Program-made: the position numbers and the translations under genes
Shown: positions 44,216-51,572 of the stretch, piece after piece
How the letters are laid out: each line of letters starts with the position of its first letter
Numbering within the stretch: position 1 is the stretch's first letter
The notes under the pieces: generated by a model
What the model was told of the DNA's origin: nothing
Database searches by the model: none
What the model saw: only the letters and a program-made list of their open reading frames with translations
Origin: Acidobacteriaceae bacterium
GTDB taxonomy: Bacteria > Acidobacteriota > Terriglobia > Terriglobales > Acidobacteriaceae
Assembly: GCA_025360645.1 (NCBI GenBank)
Contig: JANYBT010000158.1
Span: forward strand, 1 to 64,000
Direction: 5' to 3'
DNA length: 64,000 nt

Positions 44216-45742
44216 CTAGGGACTCACGCCCCCGCTGTGGCAGTCGCTGCAGGTCACCCCGTTCAGGTCCCCGATATCGACCGGGTGCTGAAAGCTCAAG
44301 CTCGGGACCGACGCCAGTTTGGTCGCGCCCTCGTCCTGCCCCAGCACGGTGTGGCACAGGTTGCAGTCTTTGGAAACCAACTTCCCTTCCGGACTTACAT
44401 GCTGGCCGTCGTGACAACGGAAGCAGCCATTGAAGTAGAAGTGTCCAATGTTGTTGGGATGGGTCTTCCAGTCCAGTTTCATTTCCGGGAAGGTCGTGGT
44501 CTTGTAGATGCGCTGAACCTCGTCCACCGCGGCGTGAATTTCGATCTGCTTGGTCCTGGCCAGCTCCGGGTACCTCTGCCCGTAGAACTCCAGAATTTCC
44601 TTGGCAATGCCTTGCCCGGCAGCCTCCGTCGTATCGTATTTGCCGGTCAGAGCCGACACAGCCTGCCGCTTGATGAAAGGCAACGACACATCCAACTTGT
44701 GCGCCAGCAGCGAACGGTCCACCGACAGGTCGGGCGGAACATAAATGTGGGATGGCCGGTTGTGGCAATCCACGCAATCCATGTGGTGCGTCGTGGCCTT
44801 CGCAATCTGCGCCTGGCTCAGGTTGGAATCCTTCAGAAAATACTCCGTGACCTTCCCTTGCGTGTCCCTGACGTGAATGTAGGAAATGTTCTGGCGTTGC
44901 TCATCCGTCGCAATGTAATCGATTTGATTGCCGATGTTCATGTGCCAGTGAATGCCTCCCGGCGCTCCCGTCGCGGGGTCGCCGCCGCCGGTCTTGATCA
45001 AGAGCTGAATTTGCCGGGGCGTGCTCTTCTCGTCGCTGCCGTAATGCGTAAACACTTTCAGTTGCGCTCCATAAAACTTTTGCGGCCAGTGACACGCCTC
45101 GCAAGTGTCCTGAGCCGGTCGCAAGTTGTGCACCGGAGTGGGGATGGGTCGCGGATACGTATTGAACGCCGTCGCGAACACTTGCCGCGCCCCAGACAAT
45201 TTTGACTTCACGTACCAGGTTGCGCCCGAACCTACGTGGCACTCGGTACACGCCACCCGCGCATGCGACGAGAGTTGATAGGCGGTGTACTCCGGCGCCA
45301 TCACCCCGTGGCAAAGCTGCCCGCAGAATTGCACCGAGTCGGTGAAGGTATAGGCGCGGTAACTTCCCACCACGCTGAGGCCAATAAACGCGACCATAAA
45401 ACTCAGAAAAAATGCCAACGCGCCACGTTGACGAGGGTCGCTGAAATCCAAACGTAGCGGTGCCCCCGCGGCTACCCGGTGACGCCGGCGATCGTACCAG
45501 GCTCCAAATCCAACTAGCGCCAACCCCGCCACCAGAAATGCAGGTGCCACCATGTAAGCCAGAATTCCAACATACGGGCTGGGATGCTGGGCCGTCAGGT
45601 CAATGAAAAACAAAAAGACGATGTTGCCCAGCGCCACCACGGCCACCGCCAGCCCCACGATCGAAATCGGGTTCTGAAATAGCCGCCTTAGCTCCGCATA
45701 ACCTGCCGTCAATCCTCGCACCGCCGGTCTATCCCCTTGCAT
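44216..45742 (-). CDS. Seven-heme NapC/NirT-like membrane cytochrome c
   Basis: This 508-residue protein has three hydrophobic helices before residue 135. Seven CxxCH heme sites follow, starting with CGQLCH near the last helix and ending with CSDCH near the C-terminus. The layout resembles NapC/NrfH-type quinol dehydrogenases extended by extra hemes. It would move electrons from quinol to a periplasmic acceptor. It lies 73 nt after the 11-heme/b561 gene and is probably co-transcribed with it. No terminal reductase (NapA, NrfA or similar) is present, so the acceptor is unknown. GGGAG lies 6 nt before the ATG. Confidence 0.88.
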   Translation of the reverse strand: MQGDRPAVRGLTAGYAELRRLFQNPISIVGLAVAVVALGNIVFLFFIDLTAQHPSPYVGILAYMVAPAFLVAGLALVGFGAWYDRRRHRVAAGAPLRLDFSDPRQRGALAFFLSFMVAFIGLSVVGSYRAYTFTDSVQFCGQLCHGVMAPEYTAYQLSSHARVACTECHVGSGATWYVKSKLSGARQVFATAFNTYPRPIPTPVHNLRPAQDTCEACHWPQKFYGAQLKVFTHYGSDEKSTPRQIQLLIKTGGGDPATGAPGGIHWHMNIGNQIDYIATDEQRQNISYIHVRDTQGKVTEYFLKDSNLSQAQIAKATTHHMDCVDCHNRPSHIYVPPDLSVDRSLLAHKLDVSLPFIKRQAVSALTGKYDTTEAAGQGIAKEILEFYGQRYPELARTKQIEIHAAVDEVQRIYKTTTFPEMKLDWKTHPNNIGHFYFNGCFRCHDGQHVSPEGKLVSKDCNLCHTVLGQDEGATKLASVPSLSFQHPVDIGDLNGVTCSDCHSGGVSP

Positions 45743-45814
45743 TCCTTGCTCCCTCTATCACACTTAAAACCACGCCCGCTCTATCCGCCCATCGCGAGCG
45801 AATTCCTACTCGCC

Positions 45815-47848
45815 CTAGCCTTCCCGATGCGCCCCCACTTCTGACTCTTCTGACTCTTCCGCCTTCTCCGCAACCTCAGCGAACTCCCCCTCCGCGTGCT
45901 CCGCCTCTGCTGCCTGCAAAAGAGTTTCGCTGTCCATGCCGTGCTCCTCTGCGTAATGTTCGAAGGGCATTTTCCCGTCCCACCACGCCCAATTCATCGG
46001 GTACACGTCGGGATCCAGGAAGACCTGGTAAAAGTGCCACACCACAATCGCCAGCGTGGCCAGAATGGCTTCGTAGAAATGAATCGCCGTGGCCACATCC
46101 AGCCACCAGCGCGGCAGCAGATTCCCCACCAGCACCTTGGCCCACAGCATCACGCCCGTCGCCGCCATCACCATCACTCCCCACACCAGCGCCCAGTATT
46201 CCGCTTTCTCCGCGTAGTTGAAGCGCAGGAATTCCGGCTTGTCTTTGCCCCATCCCAGGTAGTGACTCATCGTGCCCACCGCGTCGGTTGCGTCTTTCGG
46301 TACGGGCAGGAAGTCGCGTACCAGCTTGCGTCCTTCGCGCGTCATCCCCAGGTACACCAGGTGATACACTCCCACCCCTATCAACGTCACGCCTGCGATC
46401 CGGTGCACGATTCTCCGCAGTCTCTCCCCCATCAACGGCAACCAAGCTAACCACGAATCGGGATACTTCAGCGCAAAACCGGTAATCACCAGCATGAAGA
46501 AACTGCTGAACAGCACCCAGTGTTGCCAACGCTGCTTCTTCGTCATGCGCACCACCCAACGACTGGTCTGCGCGTGCCGCAGGATCGCCTTTCGCCGCCA
46601 GATGATCAGGTTGTGCAGCAGCATGGCGCCGATCACCGTGAAAATCATCCATAGATAAAGACGCTTGATCCAGCGCACCGCCTTGCTGCCCACATCCGCT
46701 GACAGGGGTGCACCCACGTGCACCTTGGCCAACGCGAACTTCGCGTTCACTCCGGGATGGCATTGGCCGCAGGTCTTCATCAAATTTGCCGAATTGATGG
46801 TAGAGCGCGGGTCGCTCGACGGCAGAATATTGTGTACTCCGTGGCAGCTCGCGCAGTTGGCCACGATTGGCGAACCCAGCTTGGACGCCAGCCCGTGATA
46901 GCTGGCCAGGTACGTGGTCGCCCGCCGCCCCTCAATGCCAAACTCCTGCGAGAGTCTTACACCTTCGTGGCATCTCGCGCAGGTCACCATGGCCAGGTTC
47001 TGGGCTGAAACCGAAGAACGCGGGTCCAGATGCGACTGGATAGCATGGATACCATGGCAATCCGTACACACCGGCGCTTGCGAATTGCCCCGCGCCATCG
47101 CCTGACCATGGATGCTCCGGACGTATTCCTTTTCCACCGCCCCGTGGCAACGGGCACAAGTGGCCGGCACGTTGAACTTGTAGATGGAAGACTTGGGGTC
47201 GCTGGCCGGCAATATTTCGTGGCTTCCATGGCAATCCGTGCACACCGCGGCCTTCTCCGATCCTGCCGCAATCGCGTGCCCGTGCACGCTCTCCTGGTAC
47301 GAAGCAAATTGCTGGGTGCCCTGCCCGCTCCCCTCCATCACGAATTTTTGCCCATGGCAGGAACCGCAGGTCTTCGGGATGTTGGCATGGTTCACACGCG
47401 AGGTCGGGTCAGTGGAAGTCACCACTTCGTGTGGGCTGCCGTGGCAGTCCAGACAGGTGGCGGCCTTTCCATCTCCGGCCTTCACCGCTTTGGCGTGGAA
47501 GCTGCGGTCGTAGGCTGCCTGCTCATCAGCGTGGCAGGTCGCGCAGGAAACCTTCGCCGGGGCATTCTCGTGTGGGGAGAAGTGCACGTCCGTATGGCAC
47601 GCCACGCAGGTGAACGTGCTGTGGATGGAATTCTTGAAGGCTTCCCCGTTGACGTGCAGGCTTACGGCCTTGCCATTGCGCTCGGTGCTGAGGCTGCTGT
47701 CTCCATGGCAAGCCAGGCATTGCTGGTTGGTGGGCTTCGCCGAGGCTTGGGACTTTGCGCTGCCCAGGGTGACCACAGCGGCTAGCGTCACCGTCACTCC
47801 CAGGGCTCGAATCCACTTTGCCCCGCTTGGCCCTAGCCAGGTTCGCAT
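45815..47848 (-). CDS. Eleven-heme cytochrome c fused to cytochrome b561-type membrane domain
   Basis: This 677-residue protein has a signal sequence followed by 11 CxxCH motifs, with many CxxCHG-(x)-H neighbours for bis-His ligation. A membrane domain follows with about five helices carrying His pairs (LLHNLI, HWVLFSSFF, RIVHRIAG, VYHLVY, WHFYQVF), as in formate dehydrogenase gamma/b561 proteins. A Glu-rich tail ends it. It would exchange electrons between quinone and periplasmic hemes. The ATG used has GGGGAGG 8 nt upstream. A GTG three codons earlier would overlap that site. Two operators lie about 60-95 nt upstream. Confidence 0.88.
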   Translation of the reverse strand: MRTWLGPSGAKWIRALGVTVTLAAVVTLGSAKSQASAKPTNQQCLACHGDSSLSTERNGKAVSLHVNGEAFKNSIHSTFTCVACHTDVHFSPHENAPAKVSCATCHADEQAAYDRSFHAKAVKAGDGKAATCLDCHGSPHEVVTSTDPTSRVNHANIPKTCGSCHGQKFVMEGSGQGTQQFASYQESVHGHAIAAGSEKAAVCTDCHGSHEILPASDPKSSIYKFNVPATCARCHGAVEKEYVRSIHGQAMARGNSQAPVCTDCHGIHAIQSHLDPRSSVSAQNLAMVTCARCHEGVRLSQEFGIEGRRATTYLASYHGLASKLGSPIVANCASCHGVHNILPSSDPRSTINSANLMKTCGQCHPGVNAKFALAKVHVGAPLSADVGSKAVRWIKRLYLWMIFTVIGAMLLHNLIIWRRKAILRHAQTSRWVVRMTKKQRWQHWVLFSSFFMLVITGFALKYPDSWLAWLPLMGERLRRIVHRIAGVTLIGVGVYHLVYLGMTREGRKLVRDFLPVPKDATDAVGTMSHYLGWGKDKPEFLRFNYAEKAEYWALVWGVMVMAATGVMLWAKVLVGNLLPRWWLDVATAIHFYEAILATLAIVVWHFYQVFLDPDVYPMNWAWWDGKMPFEHYAEEHGMDSETLLQAAEAEHAEGEFAEVAEKAEESEESEVGAHREG

Positions 47849-47908
47849 TGTCGCCACCTCCCCGCCTTTCGCAACATTTCATTGTTGTTGCATTTCGCTA
47901 CAACGGCA

Positions 47909-47944
47909 GTGAGTCACCTCACCCAGAGGAGTGACCTGGGTCAC
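47909..47944. promoter_or_regulatory. Paired Crp/Fnr-type operators, 11-heme gene
   Basis: GTGAGTCACCTCAC at 47909-47922 and GTGACCTGGGTCAC at 47931-47944 both fit GTGA-N6-TCAC, with centres 22 bp apart. They lie upstream of the 11-heme/b561 gene on the minus strand. Confidence 0.7.
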
Positions 47945-48041
47945 AAGGGAGAGATGGGAACCTCTTGGTGCGGGAAACCAGTCTGGACTTAGACAGGGCT
48001 GTGGCTTGGCCGGCCGATCGGCTCCGGCAGGAGCAGGAGCT

Positions 48042-48536
48042 TTACAGCGTCCGCGTCTGGTGCACTCGCCGGGCCTTGCCCAATCCCACTGATCGAACCC
48101 GGTCATAAGCGACATGCAGGTCCTGGCTCAGCATGTTGACCACTCGCACACAGGCGTCGGGATGCTGGCGCAGGAACAGGAGCAGGTCTTTCCGGCGCAC
48201 TCGCGCCACCCGGCCGTTGTCCATCAGTTCGGCCGTCACCTCATAGGGCGTATCCGACAACGAGGCGCTCAACCCCAGTACTTCCCCGGGCCCAGCCACT
48301 CGCAGGGTCAGCCGCCTGCGGTCCTCTGCGCATATGCTGAGCCGGGCCCGGCCTTCGCACAGCACAAATACATCTTTCGGCGGAGAGCCTTCCTGGAACA
48401 GCACCGTTCCTTTGGGCTGGAGCCTCACCGACTTGATTTGGTCGAATGCGCTGAGTGCATCCTCGGGCAGGTCGCAAAACATGCGCTCCGGCCGTTGGAT
48501 GCAATCGAAACAACTCTGCATCGTTGTGGTCTCCAT
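48042..48536 (-). CDS. Crp/Fnr-like sensor lacking the DNA-binding domain
   Basis: This 164-residue protein matches the sensor half of the next Crp/Fnr protein closely (MFCDLP, GTVLFQEG, VFVLCEGRARLSICA, PGEVLGLSASLS) but stops right after the dimer helix. The winged HTH is absent. An N-terminal CFDC plus a later Cys could bind an Fe-S cluster. It may be a recent duplicate that lost its HTH, or a modulator forming heterodimers with the full-length paralogue. AGGA lies 7 nt before the ATG. A perfect 20-bp palindrome lies about 30 nt upstream. Confidence 0.82.
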   Translation of the reverse strand: METTTMQSCFDCIQRPERMFCDLPEDALSAFDQIKSVRLQPKGTVLFQEGSPPKDVFVLCEGRARLSICAEDRRRLTLRVAGPGEVLGLSASLSDTPYEVTAELMDNGRVARVRRKDLLLFLRQHPDACVRVVNMLSQDLHVAYDRVRSVGLGKARRVHQTRTL

Positions 48537-48567
48537 GTCTCATTCCTATGCTTTGCCTCGCAAGAGT

Positions 48568-48606
48568 ACAGTGATTGCAATCACTGTCATAAGTGACCCT
48601 TCGCAC
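48568..48606. promoter_or_regulatory. Perfect palindrome and paired operator, truncated regulator gene
   Basis: ACAGTGATTGCAATCACTGT at 48568-48587 is a perfect 20-bp palindrome with core GTGA-N6-TCAC. GTGACCCTTCGCAC at 48593-48606 fits with one mismatch, again 22 bp centre to centre. It is close enough to the start to overlap the promoter, so repression is possible. Confidence 0.75.
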
Positions 48607-48671
48607 AAGCTTTTCCGATGGGAGTTGTCCTCCGCCGGGACCGGTGGAGTTGGCCAGCGCTCGCACTTCCC

Positions 48672-49391
48672 CTAAGAAACCGTCAACTGGCGCAGGGCCG
48701 ACTTGTTGCGGATGATCAGCGTCGAGCCTTTGGACTGAACAATTTGCCGCTTCTTCAGGTCGGCAAACAAGCGGGTCACCGTTTCCCGCGACGTCCCAAT
48801 CATCTGCGCGATTTCCTCGTGGGTCAGGGCGATCTTCAGCCGCGGTTCCTGTTTGGCCGCCTCGCCATTCTTGGAACACCATTCCAACAGCAGTTTCGCC
48901 AGCTTCTCCGCTGCCGAATGCGACAACCCCAGCGAACGCACTTCGTGGCACGCCGCGTTGTACTTCTCGCTCAGTTGCTCCGCCACTTTGAAGCAAGCCT
49001 CGCTGTGGTCCCTCAGAAAACGTAGAAAGTCCTCGCGCTTCACGAAATTTACCTGGCAGGGATCGATGGTCTCCGCCGTCAACTCATACGCTTTGCCGGA
49101 AACGCTGGCGCTCAGGCCCAGCACTTCCCCGGGCTCGGCGATTTTCAATATCAGCGTCTTGCCATCGCTGGCGCAAATGGAAAGCTTCACCTTCCCTTTG
49201 CACAGCACAAAAATTCCCCGCGGCGCCTGGCCCTCCACAAACAACACCGCGCCCTTGGGATAGGCGGTGGCGTACTTGATATTCTCGAAGGCCTGCAGCG
49301 CGGCGTTGGGCAGGTCGCAGAAAAGCCTTTCCACTCGCATCTTGCAGGTTAAACAGCTTTCAACGATATCTAGACCGTATGGTGAGATCAT
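48672..49391 (-). CDS. Fnr-like Crp-family transcriptional regulator
   Basis: This 239-residue regulator has N-terminal cysteines (CLTC and FCDLP, giving C-x2-C-x8-C) plus a Cys in the beta-roll. They may hold an oxygen-sensing Fe-S cluster, though spacing differs from E. coli Fnr (C-x2-C-x5-C). A beta-roll (GAVLFVEG, GIFVLCKGKVKLSICAS), a dimer helix and a winged HTH (THEEIAQMIGTSRETVTRLFADL) follow. The RE-x3-R recognition helix suits TGTGA or TTGAT-type sites. It is the best candidate to bind the paired operators nearby. The ATG used has GAGG 7 nt upstream. Confidence 0.9.
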   Translation of the reverse strand: MISPYGLDIVESCLTCKMRVERLFCDLPNAALQAFENIKYATAYPKGAVLFVEGQAPRGIFVLCKGKVKLSICASDGKTLILKIAEPGEVLGLSASVSGKAYELTAETIDPCQVNFVKREDFLRFLRDHSEACFKVAEQLSEKYNAACHEVRSLGLSHSAAEKLAKLLLEWCSKNGEAAKQEPRLKIALTHEEIAQMIGTSRETVTRLFADLKKRQIVQSKGSTLIIRNKSALRQLTVS

Positions 49392-49457
49392 TGCGGCACC
49401 TCGACGGAAGCCCGTGACTCCAGTTGCGGAGTGCTGGTTCGTATGTCGCAACCCTGT

Positions 49458-49471
49458 GTGACGGACATCAC
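49458..49471. promoter_or_regulatory. Crp/Fnr-type operator, Fnr-like gene
   Basis: GTGACGGACATCAC fits GTGA-N6-TCAC and lies 67 nt upstream of the Fnr-like gene, so autoregulation is likely. A degenerate copy (GTGACTCCAGTTGC) lies 44 bp away at 49414. Confidence 0.6.
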
Positions 49472-49505
49472 GTTACTAGTGTCCACCCGCCCAGACCCCG
49501 AGGAT

Positions 49506-49541
49506 GTGACACGTGGCACACCCGTTTGTGACGCACCTCAC
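49506..49541. promoter_or_regulatory. Paired Crp/Fnr-type operators, distal pair of the Fnr-like gene
   Basis: GTGACACGTGGCAC at 49506-49519 (one mismatch) and GTGACGCACCTCAC at 49528-49541 (perfect) have centres 22 bp apart. They lie 115-150 nt upstream of the Fnr-like gene. Confidence 0.6.
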
Positions 49542-49605
49542 AAGGCAAACCGGCGGCGCGAGCCAGCAGGAACCCAGATTGGACCGCCTGCGGCAGAGAA
49601 AGAAG

Positions 49606-49649
49606 CAAAAAAATAACGGGCGTCCAGGCTCTTTCAAGCCTGGACGCCC
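49606..49649 (-). terminator. Rho-independent terminator of the hydrogenase maturation protease gene
   Basis: A perfect 13-bp stem (GGGCGTCCAGGCT and its complement) with a 6-nt loop is followed on the minus strand by GTTATTTTTTT. It lies about 95 nt after the protease stop and would end that transcript before the Fnr-like gene. Confidence 0.85.
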
Positions 49650-49743
49650 GGGCAGCCCCCCCCAGAACTGCTCACTTGCAAAGATACTTTCCACTCACTT
49701 TTTTGAGAATGGCACGACTGTGCCAAGCCGCTCCCCGATGGTG

Positions 49744-50217
49744 CTATCCAGCACTCTCCTCGCCGGAAATCAGCCGGCCCACACTCTCCAATACTCTGGG
49801 CAGACTGGCCCGCACCGCCGGCGATAGCGATTCGCCCCACTCGAACCTCTCGCCCGCCACCGTCAACAGCCACCCGATCGGAGCTACCCCATGCAGTCTC
49901 TGCGCCAGCCACAGCAATCCCGCTGGCGAATCCTCGTGGGTGAAGCTCTCATTCCTCGGCTCCCGTTCCACTTGCCGGGTACGTACTTCTCCCGGTTCCC
50001 CCTCCTGGCTCGCATCCACAAATAACACCAGGTCCCGCTCCCCCATCTCCGCCGCCAGCTCCGGCGTAAGCTGGATCACCCGCCTCACCACCACCCCCTC
50101 AGGAAGTCCTTGCGCTTCCAGTTGCCTCACCACTTGCCATCCCAGCCCGTCGTCGCAGCGCAGCGGATTGCCATAGCCAATCACCAGAACCCGCCGCCGC
50201 TTCCCGCTGTTTGCCAT
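49744..50217 (-). CDS. Hydrogenase maturation protease (HyaD/HybD family)
   Basis: This 157-residue endopeptidase trims the C-terminus of [NiFe]-hydrogenase large subunits. It has the VLVIGYGNPLRCDDGLG motif with the nickel-sensing acidic residue, a later LVLFVDAS and the conserved WLAQRL/PIGWLLTVAGE regions. No hydrogenase structural gene is in the window, so it is an orphan here. The ATG chosen has AAAGGA nearby and excludes a longer frame reading through the operator region. An operator pair lies just upstream, placing it in the Crp/Fnr set. Confidence 0.85.
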   Translation of the reverse strand: MANSGKRRRVLVIGYGNPLRCDDGLGWQVVRQLEAQGLPEGVVVRRVIQLTPELAAEMGERDLVLFVDASQEGEPGEVRTRQVEREPRNESFTHEDSPAGLLWLAQRLHGVAPIGWLLTVAGERFEWGESLSPAVRASLPRVLESVGRLISGEESAG

Positions 50218-50278
50218 GCTTCCTTTCGCCCCGACTTGCCGCCCTGAACAGCTTGCGCATTTTCTCTGGCATCCCGTT

Positions 50279-50314
50279 GTGACCTGCGTCACACCGACAT
50301 GTGACTCGGAGTAC
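50279..50314. promoter_or_regulatory. Paired Crp/Fnr-type operators between divergent genes
   Basis: GTGACCTGCGTCAC at 50279-50292 is perfect. GTGACTCGGAGTAC at 50301-50314 has two mismatches but keeps the 22-bp spacing. They lie between the hydrogenase protease gene (left) and the small gene at 50387 (right) and could serve both. Confidence 0.6.
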
Positions 50315-50386
50315 GGCGGCACACCCGCCATCAAAGGTATTTCTAGAACAGTCAAGATTCCGAACGCATCCTGTGGGGGAAACAAA

Positions 50387-50704
50387 ATGTCAGAAAAGAA
50401 GAAACGCGAGCGAGTCGTAGCCGAAATCTCCGTCACTCACCTGCGTCAGCTCGCTCTCGATATGGGGCAACAACTCAGCGAAGCCGACGCACTCGCTTTT
50501 CTCAACCAGCAAGGCCATGCCTATGACATGTGGAAGGAAATGATGCGCGCCGGCGAAAACTACCTCCGCGCCTGTATCGGCGTTCACCCTCCATCTCCAT
50601 CTTCCCAGCCGGACGCCCGCGCCCCATCAAAGGCTGCACCACTTTCAGTGCAGCAGAATCGCCACCCAGACTCTGCCCGCGTTGTCGCCGCAGGAGCCCA
50701 CTGA
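50387..50704 (+). CDS. Small conserved-looking protein of unknown function
   Basis: This 105-residue protein has GGGGGA 6 nt before its ATG and a basic start. A central amphipathic region (LRQLALDMGQQLSEADALAFLNQQGHAYDMWKEMM, in parts) looks like a small helical domain. The last 40 residues are Pro/Ala/Ser-rich and overlap the convergent CAP gene by 60 nt, so the true conserved part may end sooner. I do not recognise a family. An upstream operator pair suggests redox-linked expression. Confidence 0.6.
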   Translation: MSEKKKRERVVAEISVTHLRQLALDMGQQLSEADALAFLNQQGHAYDMWKEMMRAGENYLRACIGVHPPSPSSQPDARAPSKAAPLSVQQNRHPDSARVVAAGAH

Positions 50705-51478
50705 GAACTTGTGCAGCCGCGGGTCAGCCACCACGTGGTTTTCCGGAAACTCTTCCGGCCGCGCTTCCGCGTAGGCCAGCACTCCCCGGTTCCTTCCCAT
50801 CCCGAGAATCCTCGCGGTTTGCAGCTTCCCCTGTTGCGCCATTTCGCAAGCCACCTCCCCCATCGCGGGATCGTTCTCCCGCGCCAGATCGTGCAAGCCC
50901 GCCAACCCACGTTGCGACCGGATCCCGTTTTCCACCAGCCGTTCCGTTTCCGCTCGCGAATACTCCCGCACCCGCTCGCCAAAGTCCTGCACCACCCACA
51001 ACCGCTCTCCCGTCCAGATCGCCGCCAGCCCGACAATATTAAACCGCGCATCCAGCAGGTTCCGGCGGTGCGGCGCCGACCCCATCAGGTGCTCCTCGGC
51101 GTCGCCAACGCAGTCATCGTAGGCCACATTCTCACTCGCCCGAATCACCCGCCTGGCTCCCGCATTCCTCAATCGCTGCATCACTTCCGGTTCGCCGTCC
51201 AACTGGTGGCTGAGCTGTTGCTGCCCCGCCATCACCAGCGCATGGACCCGCGCTGCGGAAGTCAGTGCCTCGTCCAGCTCCAGCGGCGGCGCCCCCCCTC
51301 GTTGCCGGTCCTGATTCATGAGCGTCAGCAGTTCGCGCTCCGCCTCGCGGTCATACACCGGAACCGCCGCCTTCACCGCCGCATGTTCCTCCGCCGGAGC
51401 CTCGGGTGGAAACTCCGCCCGTCCTCCCACCGGACTGACCAGGGACATGGCCAGCGTCGCGATTAGCACTCGAAGCAT
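50645..51478 (-). CDS. Secreted CAP-domain (SCP/PR-1) protein
   Basis: This 277-residue protein has a signal peptide (IATLAMSLVSPVGGRA) and a CAP domain from about 45 to 165. Its signatures are LLTLMNQDRQRGGAPPL, LSHQLDG, ENVAY, MGSAPHRRNLLD and the late WVVQDFGE. CAP proteins are secreted and may bind lipids or act as peptidases. Their role in bacteria is mostly unknown. A C-terminal 110-residue extension has no motif I recognise. The ATG is preceded by CAAGGAA. Confidence 0.87.
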   Translation of the reverse strand: MLRVLIATLAMSLVSPVGGRAEFPPEAPAEEHAAVKAAVPVYDREAERELLTLMNQDRQRGGAPPLELDEALTSAARVHALVMAGQQQLSHQLDGEPEVMQRLRNAGARRVIRASENVAYDDCVGDAEEHLMGSAPHRRNLLDARFNIVGLAAIWTGERLWVVQDFGERVREYSRAETERLVENGIRSQRGLAGLHDLARENDPAMGEVACEMAQQGKLQTARILGMGRNRGVLAYAEARPEEFPENHVVADPRLHKFSVGSCGDNAGRVWVAILLH

Positions 51479-51526
51479 TTCCTTGCCGCCTCTCCGCCGC
51501 GCGCCCGACCGCGCGAAACTTCCCCT

Positions 51527-51554
51527 TTGCTTCTTGCTTCATCGCCCGTAGAAT
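51527..51554 (+). promoter_or_regulatory. Sigma70-type promoter of rmuC
   Basis: TTGCTT and TAGAAT are separated by 16 nt. The -10 ends 18 nt before the rmuC ATG, leaving a very short leader without a clear ribosome site. Confidence 0.45.
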
Positions 51555-51572
51555 GCAGCCAGAACACTTACG

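Larger units (their letters stand above)
49392..49743. other. Gene-free stretch with operators and terminator
   Basis: The stretch lies between the Fnr-like gene's start and the 3' end of the hydrogenase maturation protease gene, both on the minus strand. It contains three Crp/Fnr-type operators (separate entries) and a rho-independent terminator. No credible small gene was seen. Confidence 0.7.

Noticed and set aside
49712-49727. A sigma-54 promoter (TGGCACGACTGTGCC) near the hydrogenase protease
   Set aside because: The GG-GC spacing is off by one base, and the site is downstream of the gene on its strand.
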